A stretch of 14,671 bases of DNA from Gloeophyllum trabeum ATCC 11539. Lineage: Eukaryota > Basidiomycota > Agaricomycetes > Gloeophyllales > Gloeophyllaceae. Below, one piece after another: positions 1-7,445 of this stretch. The notes under the pieces were generated by a model. It searched no databases and was not told where the DNA came from. It saw only the letters and a program-made list of their open reading frames with translations. Each line of letters opens with the position of its first letter. Within the stretch, counting starts at the first letter, position 1. A program made the position numbers and the translations under genes. Location of the stretch: the NCBI RefSeq assembly GCF_000344685.1, contig NW_006920420.1:64998-79668 (forward strand), given 5' to 3'.

Positions 1-357
1 TTTCACAGCATAGAGAAGACGACTTCGAGCGAGAACTATGGCCCTATTCTTGATATATGGACTTTCTTTCTCGCGCGTATTTTTGAAAGGGCACCCCGAT
101 GTCTGCCGGTCTGAACCCGATGGATCACGAGAGTACGTCAATTCAGGCATGGAAGCGTGATCTCAGCTCACGAATGATCGCCTTTAGGCTGGGCGGAAAT
201 AAAACCCTCTATACTCGATCTCCTTCGTTGTATAGAGAAGGAACAGGTGGCTCGGAGGGAGAAAGCCAAAGATGACGATAACAGCGATGAAGACTGGAAC
301 GAAGAGTGGGTAGGTGACGATGGGAGTGCCGATGAAGCACTCGGAACCGATGCCGTC
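1..357 (+). pseudogene. Probable decayed C-terminal end of a transposase-like gene (partial at left edge)
   Basis: Two open stretches on the plus strand are separated by stops. The first (frame from base 1, stop at 109-111) contains the motif ENYGPILDIWTFFLARIFER at about 31-90. This resembles the YGP-x-x-x-x-W-x-F-x-x-E/R-R signature that I associate with the C-terminal part of CACTA/Plavaka-type transposases. The second (178-357) starts after an in-frame TGA and ends in a strongly acidic tail with KDDDNSDEDWNEEW and then a stop; such D/E-rich tails are common at the ends of basidiomycete transposase-like proteins. The family assignment is weak and rests on one motif. The two stretches may not belong to one gene, and part of the gap could be an intron. 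Confidence 0.3.
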
Positions 358-1055
358 GACAGTGACGGTTATTGATGGCTTCCCTACAAGTCACCTCTGC
401 GCGACTTGCGGGGAGACAGAGTAACACCAAACTCTGGCGAGCAGGGGTTTATTTTCAGACCCGTATTCATGACTTTTGATTAGCTTGTTGTATCACATCG
501 TTTAGTCGTTTGTCGCTTTTGTAATGTCTGGTAATTCTGTGGCGCACCGCTTTCCGTACAGTCGTCTCCCGGGATAAAGCTTTGCGAGAGGAAATGTGAT
601 ATCTAAAGTACTCCACTCCAGCACTAAATATCTATTTCGGGGGTCAGTGTCTTGTAGAAAGAAAGCACAGCGCATGATGCATGATGGGTTAAGTCCAGGG
701 AGCAATACATCCCACATACAAGCATCAGGAAGTAGAGGATCGATGTCTGTTCGAAGGAGTTCGAACTTCAGCCAAGCGTCCCAATGAGGAGCCTCGACTG
801 CAGTGAATTACGTCAGCGGCGACTCAGCGCATCCTGCGCAACCAAGTTGAAGTCTATCAAGGTCTGATTCTAGTACTTGGGTCGAAACTTGCTATCCCCT
901 TCGGAATCCTCTTACACGGGGAGAGGTGCTGCACGTTGATTCTCTCTTAAATCTTGAAACGGGTGTTGACTGCAGGGGCGAGGTGAGTGTTACTCACGGC
1001 TTTGACGATAAACTAGACATGCTTCTTCCATAGCCTTACTCAAGGCAGGTTGAAC
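358..1055. other. Intergenic stretch with no supported gene
   Basis: Only short open frames are present (the longest are about 70 codons, for example 502-717 on the minus strand). I recognise none of them and see no coherent splice structure. There is no clear repeat. The part just before 1056 would hold the promoter of the glycosyltransferase relic, but no distinct promoter element stands out. Confidence 0.4.
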
Positions 1056-2309
1056 ATGGCGTTTCAATCGCTAACCGGGCGTCAGTCCGCCGCTTCGCCG
1101 TCGGTATCGCTAGAAAAGGGAGCGTACCGCTTGAGAGGTCCCGCATGGTCTCGAAAGCGATCACTATCCCGGCCTTTGCCTACGGGAAGGCCAGGATTAT
1201 CGGGGCCTGCCCAGCTTGGGAACCAGGAGACGCAACTAGCTGTCGTCATTGTCCTTCTGGCGCTGGCCACAGTTAGCTCTTTCGGTGCAGCGTACTATTT
1301 GTATTCCACTAGGTGGGCTCATCTGCGAGCGCTTTTCTCGGACGGTCTAACGGTTCTCCTCAAGTCGTCCTCTTTGATGCAAGTCCTTCCGGCGTGGAGC
1401 GTGTGGCGTTGGACGGAATAAACCGCTTCCTTTCATATCTGCCCCACAGCGGCTTTAACAATCAACGCATTACTTTGGCAAATGCTCTCGTGTTATCTCG
1501 TATGCTGAATCGTACTTTGCTTTTGCCTCCTGTCCGTCTGGGCAATAAATCTCTGCCTTACATGGAGTTTGAGAAGCTGTCTCACTTCGTTTCGTTGTCA
1601 GGGAAAGAGCAATCTCGTCGTTGTGCATCCATCCCGACTTCTGCACTTTTGGAATGTTATGAGTCTTATGACTACGCGTTCGTTTCGTGGCATTCACTCA
1701 TGGACCTATCCGCACTGCAATGGGAGCAAAATATAGTCGAGAGATGGCATCTCAGTGCGGCTCATGTACCATCGAGTCTGATCCAGATTGGGACTCTCTT
1801 TGGGTCGGCCCGCCTGCGTCTCAGGTAATCAGGCAATCAGACTCTCCGAGGCGATACTCGGCGAATGATGACTGTCTCAAACCCCCTCCACCGTATAGCG
1901 GGCAATATCGGCGACGCGGTTGGCCGTGTGTATCTAGCGGCCCACGGTGTGTTTAGCGAACGTCAACAAGATAACGCGGGGCTGCTCCGTGAGGCCTTAG
2001 ACTTCGTGGAATGTTTCAGCGTATTGGAGCACCGTTTGGGTAACGCAACCTGGGATCGTACCGACCCCCGTGCTCTCTCCTGACCTGCCAGCGCTCAAAG
2101 TTCCTCGGCCCGCTTGATGCCTCTTCTCACGCATGCTGTCGACCGACGGGACACTCACCGACCCTTCTCTTTAAATCCCTCTCGTGAGAGCAATGGTCGT
2201 TGGCAATGCGGGGTATGTGGTTGGCACAGATGGGAGCACCTTCAGCGCCTATGTCCAGGTTGTGCTTTGAAGAATACATCAAGGTTGGGAAATAGTCCAG
2301 AGGGGATGA
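1056..2309 (+). pseudogene. Broken O-fucosyltransferase-like glycosyltransferase (type II membrane protein)
   Basis: The N-terminal part starts at ATG 1056. It has about 60 residues rich in Ser, Arg and Pro, then one hydrophobic segment (residues about 61-83, LAVVIVLLALATVSSFGAAY), as expected for a type II Golgi/ER membrane enzyme. From 1313 the frame changes, by a short intron (1272-1312, 41 bases, phase 0) or by an indel. It then encodes SGFNNQRITLANALVLSRML and NRTLLLPP, typical of fungal GDP-fucose O-fucosyltransferase-like proteins (donor-binding region). Further family-like segments follow: IQIGTLFGSARLRL, MMTVSNPL and, at about 2190-2309, VVGTDGSTFSAYVQ and GWEIVQRG before a terminal TGA at 2307-2309. 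The frame is destroyed by TAA 1826-1828, TGA 2081-2083 with a switch to another frame, TGA 2115-2117, TAA 2172-2174 and TGA 2268-2270, the last at a position where I expect Trp. Some middle sequence also seems missing. Family is fairly sure; substrate unknown; the copy is almost certainly non-functional. Confidence 0.75.
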
Positions 2310-2657
2310 CTGTAACTCTATTTGCCGTTTCGAAGGGGTCTCTGTAGCATGATCTTTGTATGGCCCTGATAGCACTTTTCAATCAAAGATATCTGGCAGT
2401 GTAAGTGCGACGAGTTGTACTTTCAGTTGCGGGCCGTGATCAAGTTACTCGTCAGAGAAGCATTTTTGGTGATGGTCCAACGAATGTTTAGCGTCTGCCC
2501 TAATGGAATCGGATCGCATGCATGGTGAGTGGAAAGATACGTGGGTAGGTATGAGGTGCACATCTGATGAGGCATCTTTGGATAAATACGGCCCTGCATC
2601 TTACACCTGTAGTACGAAAACACCCCCTCTGAACTATCAGGAAACGCGTCCTCAAGG
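2310..2657. other. Gap between two convergent relics; no gene seen
   Basis: Short open frames occur on both strands, but none is recognisable. The stretch holds the 3' flanks of the glycosyltransferase relic (plus strand) and of the secreted ADP-ribosyltransferase-like gene (minus strand). Confidence 0.4.
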
Positions 2658-4427
2658 CTACGAGCAACCTGCCGACGGTACAATGTTCCAAGGACCGATC
2701 AATTGTCGATAATTGATCGGCCCTCCAGCGCTCAACTCCGGACTTTCCTGGAAGCCAGTTAGCTCGTGAGCGTCATCGACAGGGAAGCATTTGGCGGTCA
2801 AGAGGGCTTGCAAGGAGGTCGGAATCGCGAATTGGCCCGCCGCACTGTTGCTGTCAACGTCGAGAGGGGCAAAGCGGACGAAGGCACCGGTGGCAGCACC
2901 AGGTAATCCGTTCCCTCGCGCGAAGTTCCGCCGCGCAGTTTCAAACTGGTCGCGATTAGCCTGGTTGTTCACGTCGTCACCAATAAGTCGCTGCCCATTG
3001 GGCGCCGTTTTTGGGAACCATTGCTGGAGGAGGTACACGATGCTGTTAGCAATACATATGGACGGCTGTCAAACTCGACTACCTTTGGAATTGAGTTGAT
3101 CCACTCATTGGCATCCCTGGCAAATATTTTACAAACAAAAGCCAAGTTCGCCGTCGGGTCCTTATTCGGCTTTCCCTTGCCCTGCTGGCGGTTCACGTTT
3201 TCCTTTGCATTCTGGGCGAAGGCCTTAGCACTACATAAACGTTCCGTCAGTGTCTCCATCGATCATGGAACTGATGCACGAACGTAACGAGATCATCAGT
3301 GACATATAAGCCTTGTCCCAGCTCCCCATTCGCGCCAGACCCAAATTGCGGAGGCATGATCCCGACACTCTCGAACAGCTGTGCGTTTTGGTTTTGCGTA
3401 CCATGCCATCCGAGGAACAGTGGATTCGCTCTGGTAACAAGAGTGTGGGTAGAGTTTGCCGGAATATATTCACGAGGCGTTTCTAAGGAATTGGAACCCG
3501 AACTTCTGGGCCTAAAGGCGCACTGACAGGGACGAATTGATACATTGGCACTTTTATGTGGTCATTATAAGCACTTACTGCACCACCAGTATTCGTAGGG
3601 ACTGACGACGCAGTCAATGTCCCATCCAAAGGCAAGGATGGTGTGGCGGTTGACGTGCTATTCAACAGAGACAACGTCGCCGTCTCGGTGCCGTTCAAAG
3701 CCGAGGACGACGTGACGGTTGACGTGCTGCTCAGAGTCACGAATGATGTGGCATTTGCCGAAGAAACCGATGTGGGCGCACCGCGGGTAGACGAGGTGAG
3801 AGTGGCGGATCCGGCGAGAAGGGTCGATGTCCCATTGGCAGCAGGAATTGAGCTTGCTGCGAGAACAGAACTTGAGCCAAGAACGGAGCTCGACGCGAGA
3901 ATAGACCTGGACGTGACAAGAGAGGTGGACGACAGTGTGGCGGGTGGAGAGGACACCGGAGCTGAAGAACTGAGGAAACTGGAAAGGCTGGTAGTCACTG
4001 GAGTGGGTGAGCTCCGGACTACAGACCCACTACTAGCAGCGATACTCCTCACGGATGAAAGCGGACGTGCCTGAGAAGGCGCATCAAGTTAGTTCATAAC
4101 TGCATCAGGCTGGAAATGATCAACTCACAGATGTTCTCGCGATCGTGGTATGTACGGCTTTTGAGGTTACAGGAGGAACCGTAACCGGTCTAGTGGTTCT
4201 TCCCACTGTGACAGGAGGTGCTTTACCTGCCCCTCCGCCTTTACCTGCTCTGGAAGGGGAGAACGTACGCCCTTCGAGGATCGGAGCCTGGAGCATATTA
4301 TATTAGCCGTCAGCTGAGAGAACAAAGCATACAAACCCACATCAATGGGAGCTGCCACTATGCCCTGTAGGTTCAATAGAAAGAAACACAGGACAAGGAG
4401 GCGGGCGAAGAAGTGGCCATAAGGCAT
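2658..4427 (-). pseudogene. Secreted Ser/Thr-rich protein with an ADP-ribosyltransferase-like C-terminal domain, frame broken twice
   Basis: Start ATG at 4427-4425 opens a clear signal peptide (residues 1-26: hydrophobic core LLVLCFFLLNLQG, AA before the likely cut). Exon 1 is 4427-4337, intron 4336-4272, exon 2 is 4271-4129 (basic, Pro/Thr-rich), intron 4128-4071, and exon 3 runs from 4070. Exon 3 encodes a long Ser/Thr/Ala-rich stalk with several N-x-S/T sites. The frame reaches a stop at 3485-3483, but the neighbouring frame carries on with coherent sequence. That part has a GWHGT motif followed by GQGLYVTDD, which resembles the His and Tyr motifs of the HYE-type (diphtheria-toxin/PARP-like) ADP-ribosyltransferase fold. 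A second frame change lies near 3260. A probable 59-base intron (3082-3024) and a last exon of 121 codons (3023-2658) follow. Known: such folds move ADP-ribose from NAD to a target. Inferred: a secreted effector or defence protein. The catalytic Glu is not identified. The breaks may be real decay or sequence errors. Confidence 0.5.
2695..2720. repeat. Perfect 10-base inverted repeat with 6-base loop
   Basis: CCGATCAATT (2695-2704) is followed by GTCGAT and then the exact reverse complement AATTGATCGG (2711-2720). It lies inside the last exon of the minus-strand ADP-ribosyltransferase-like gene, about 35 bases before its stop codon. Confidence 0.85.
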
Positions 4428-5390
4428 CTTGCGTTGTGCTGGCCGAACATCGCGGAAGGCAGGTTAATGAAGAATATAGGGCACGATATCATCCAATAGC
4501 TTACGGAGATCAAAGAGTGGCTTGAGTTATAAATCGGAAGCACCGGGCTTCAAAATGCTGTTACGCGGATGTAAGAACGGAGACAGTTTAGCCCAAGCAA
4601 GTGAGTAAATGGGACATACCAGATGTAGAACGAAGACGGGCGGAAACAGTTCACTGCCCACCTCCATTAGCAGATGAGTCTTTAAATACCGCCAGAGGAT
4701 ACCACTGGAGACGGCATAGCCTCTAACAATTCGGCCTATGATGAATCAGTCGTCTGCTCCATGTAGGTCAATGCGCTACGACGCGCGATAGCGAAACACA
4801 TTAGACAACCACCAAACAGACATCGTCCTGGATCCCGGTCTCCGGCATGATAACCCCGGACGCAGGTTGAACTGGGACTAGAATATGGCCATAGCATAGC
4901 ATGCCATCCGAGTCTATAGATGTATCCCAGTATGCACCACATGAGCTGGCTATTGGTGAATTGCGGAAGACCAGTTACTAGCACGATAACACGGAGGAGA
5001 CAGTGTTTGTCATGGAACACGGGAGCAGCCGACAGAGATTTTAAACAATCAGCACTCAAGTCATCGCTTGAGCAGACAAGATGGTCCTTGACCTATAGGC
5101 TTGCAATACAACGATCCGGTCATCCACATGAATACACTCGTCGGGGCTAAGCATGGCTGGCAACGATTGGTGAAACAAATCTGCTGAGAGACGAAGTCCT
5201 TGAGAATGTGTGTGCCGTGGTCACCGGGTAACCCGTATACTTCATCAAATATACTTACAGTAGACTTATCTCGTACATAGCGTCGGATCCCAGGTTCGGC
5301 TATGCATTACGAGGTCGTATATGCCATCGAGGTACTGTCACAAAAATGTGACACTCCCAATCAGCGTGACAAACAGGCTATGCACAGCGG
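4428..5390. other. Upstream region of the secreted-protein gene; no supported gene
   Basis: A minus-strand TATA-like TTTATAA lies at 4533-4527, about 100 bases before the ATG at 4427, and may be the core promoter of the secreted-protein gene (weak). A minus-strand open frame at 5059-4736 (107 codons) has mixed hydrophobic stretches such as LRVIVLVTGLP and MWCILGYIYRLGW. It could be an exon of a membrane protein, but I do not recognise it and find no convincing partner exons. Confidence 0.3.
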
Positions 5391-5391
5391 T

Positions 5392-5394
5392 ACT
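5392..5394. repeat. Left target-site duplication ACT of the CACTA-like element
   Basis: ACT directly precedes the CACAGCGGGC terminus, and the same three bases follow the other terminus at 5707-5709. Confidence 0.65.
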
Positions 5395-5706
5395 CACAGC
5401 GGGCAAGCACCGATGTCCCGCCACCGGACATTCGTCATTCATGAAATAGGTGGGAGAACACTTTCCTTGCATGCTCCGAAGTGGGACTTGGCAGAGACAT
5501 AAAGAATGAGAGAACAATGTCAATCAAATGTCCCCTGATTTTTAGAGACCATAGTAAATGTCCCGCAGACCTGCCTTTGTTCATTCAAGGGACATTCTCC
5601 ATGTCCAGGTTGTGGTCCAACAAAGACCATTCCAGGAAAGTGTTCTCCCAACCGGGGCATGTTCATAGCATGCTCGCCGGCGGAACATCGGTCTCTGCCC
5701 GCAGTG
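5395..5706. mobile_element. CACTA-like non-autonomous element (MITE), 312 bases, target duplication ACT
   Basis: The ends form a long imperfect inverted repeat. The left end reads CACAGCGGGCAAGCACCGAT and the reverse complement of the right end reads CACTGCGGGCAGAGACCGAT. The two arms align without gaps for about 80 bases (5395-5475 against 5706-5626), including an identical block TGGGAGAACACTTTCCT. By eye roughly two thirds of positions match. The element is flanked on both sides by ACT (5392-5394 and 5707-5709), a 3-base target duplication as made by the CACTA (EnSpm) superfamily. The interior carries many copies of TGTCCC/GGGACA, like the subterminal repeats bound by CACTA transposases. 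No transposase is encoded. The left terminus has one change from CACTG to CACAG. Confidence 0.75.
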
Positions 5707-5709
5707 ACT
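5707..5709. repeat. Right target-site duplication ACT of the CACTA-like element
   Basis: ACT directly follows the GCCCGCAGTG terminus. The same bases also form part of the left terminal repeat of the larger element that was hit. Confidence 0.65.
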
Positions 5710-5731
5710 ATCATTGGGGGGGAGTTTGACA
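5707..5731. repeat. Left terminal inverted repeat of the larger transposon
   Basis: ACTATCATT, then seven G, then AGTTTGACA. It pairs with 6557-6584. The first two bases of the original end, CT, are now shared with the ACT duplication of the CACTA-like insertion. Confidence 0.75.
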
Positions 5732-6556
5732 ATATTTCACTGTTAAGCTCGTATCTCCTTCAGTTTTGAAGATATTTGGGCGCTGATTTGACCGATCGAT
5801 GCGAAATTGCGTGTTCTATCATAATATTGAGAGATCTTTATAAAAATTCTGCGTTCTTGCTATTCCGGCAGCAAAATACTGGTTTCGGCACGATTTCGCT
5901 TACACCGGGGGGAGAGTTTGACAATCAGTCACACAACTGTCACACCGGCTGCGGCAATCTCCAGGCGGCATTCCCTTTCAGGAGCACCATTCAACTACGC
6001 CTTGGCCCTTCAATTGGGCATATACTGCAGCAAAGAAAGGAAATATTGTGCACAACAGGTCATTTGCTTCCTTGTAGCATGGATACAGCTCGTATGGTAA
6101 GTCCTATCTATGAGAACGTCGAACTTGCAAAACCCACCGGGTCACCGGTGCGCGCACACGCAAATGCATCTCCAAGCTCCGCTTGAATTCCACAGTCACG
6201 CCCTGCCTCGACAGAGCTTTGGACAAACACCTGCCTGACGTCTAGCAAAGGATTCCGTCTGCCTGGAGCATATCGGGCTTGACGGATAGACTCTCAAGGA
6301 CCTTAATGATGGATACTCCAGGTTGTTTTATTGCTCTGGGACATACCGTGCATGAGATCTGTTCAAACGCGTTCCGCAGTACAGGCATATTGACGCGTTT
6401 TGCGTGTTTCCTGACAATGCAAGGAGAAAAAAATTATTATGAGCTTAGAGACATGACTGGTACATACATACCCATACACATGCCAATTTCTGAAGTCAAA
6501 TATGGGATGTGGAAAGAGTTACAAGTGATTTATCATTTTGTCAAACCCAATACCCG

Positions 6557-6584
6557 TGTCAAACTCCCCCCCCCCAATGATAGT
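6557..6584. repeat. Right terminal inverted repeat of the larger transposon
   Basis: TGTCAAACT, then ten C, then AATGATAGT. It is the reverse complement of the left end except for three extra C. The homopolymer difference is the kind of change expected from slippage. Confidence 0.75.
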
Positions 6585-7445
6585 AAAGAATGGCAACTTC
6601 CCAGAGCTTTCAACCCAAACCCGGGAATAGTGATAAGTACCAGTATGCATATGCATGAGAAAACCGAATTACACGCTGCCTTGTGCATGATTCAGACCGG
6701 GTGGTAACTTCGGCTTCATATGGCCGTCGGTTCCCAGATTATTATGCATAACAAGATATTATGCATGAAACAATAGGAACTTTGGTTCCGGTTCGAGCTA
6801 TGTCCAAAATCTTGCTTTGCATCACTATGACATGTTACGAGAAACTCTACTCTACTGTTAGGCTTGAAACTTCGCCTCTCAAATAAGACTTAGTAGACGA
6901 GCAACTGTCTTATAAGGAGGCTTGTTAATTTTTAGTATTACCGCCGCAGAAGTCCCCCTGAAGCTCACGCGTCTGCCAGAAAAGGCAGCCTCTTCTCCCC
7001 AAAACGGCAGGTGCGCGACCGATGGACTGGAAGCCTCTTGCCGCACTTCGGCATGTGTATGCGCGACTCTCAACAAACTCTCAACGTAAGGTGCTCGATT
7101 AGGCGAATTATTCGCCATAGATTAAATCCAGTGAAAGCATAGAATAGTCGCCAATAGGTAGCCTACACGCCCAACCCAGCCTGAGGTTGCAAGGACCCCG
7201 GGACTTTGACGTCGAAGCGATGTTCGTTCCGGGCGTTCACGAGACATCCGATCGAGATTACACAGACCATGCGAATTGACGGCTCCTGTTGGTGAGAATG
7301 ACCTCAAATTGAGGTCACAATAGAGGTCCTTTTCGCGTCCTGCCTCGGATGTCATGAATCCCTCGTATGCATAGTATACATTAAATGAATTATATCAAGT
7401 ATACAACTCAGGGACTAGTACTATGGACATTTGAGCCTGAAATGT
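6585..7445. other. Gap between the transposon and the 3' end of the large minus-strand gene
   Basis: No gene is supported. Small structures are visible: a direct repeat TATTATGCAT (about 6738-6767), an imperfect hairpin with arms 6874-6889 and 6907-6921 (GCCTC and ATAAGAC blocks paired), and a perfect short palindrome GGCGAAT-T-ATTCGCC at 7102-7116. Minus-strand open frames at 7118-6879 and 7355-7122 are unrecognised. The part close to 7445 should contain the 3' untranslated region of the gene ending at 7446. Confidence 0.4.

Larger units (their letters stand above)
5707..6584. mobile_element. Non-autonomous DNA transposon of about 880 bases with G-rich terminal inverted repeats, probably a TA-inserting type
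   Basis: The left end ACTATCATT-G7-AGTTTGACA (5707-5731) is matched by the right end TGTCAAACT-C10-AATGATAGT (6557-6584), an exact inverted repeat apart from the length of the G/C run. If the CACTA-like insertion is removed, the left junction reads TA-CTATCATTGG and the right junction reads CCAATGATAG-TA. This fits a TA target duplication as made by Tc1/mariner-type elements. A further copy of the motif (G6-AGAGTTTGACAAT) lies at 5907-5925, and GTCAAACCC occurs near the right end at 6539-6547, like subterminal binding repeats. No open frame inside resembles a transposase, so the element would depend on an enzyme encoded elsewhere. The superfamily is inferred only from the TA. Confidence 0.65.

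Noticed and set aside
2658..3038. Considered a class II peroxidase or similar secreted oxidase exon
   Set aside because: No haem-binding or catalytic His/Arg motifs are present, and the upstream exons with GWHGT and GLYVTDD point to a different fold.
3643..4074. A plus-strand open frame of 143 codons rich in Val, Glu and Asp
   Set aside because: It is the antisense shadow of the Ser/Thr-rich stalk of the minus-strand secreted-protein gene.
6279..6707. A plus-strand open frame of 142 codons
   Set aside because: It crosses the right terminal repeat of the transposon, resembles no known protein, and has no promoter or splice support.
6790..6798. GGTTCGAGC, resembling a tRNA B box
   Set aside because: No A box, acceptor stem or cloverleaf can be formed around it.
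6874..6921. Imperfect hairpin as a structured RNA or terminator
   Set aside because: The arms pair only in two short blocks with a mismatch bulge, and nothing nearby needs it; chance is adequate.
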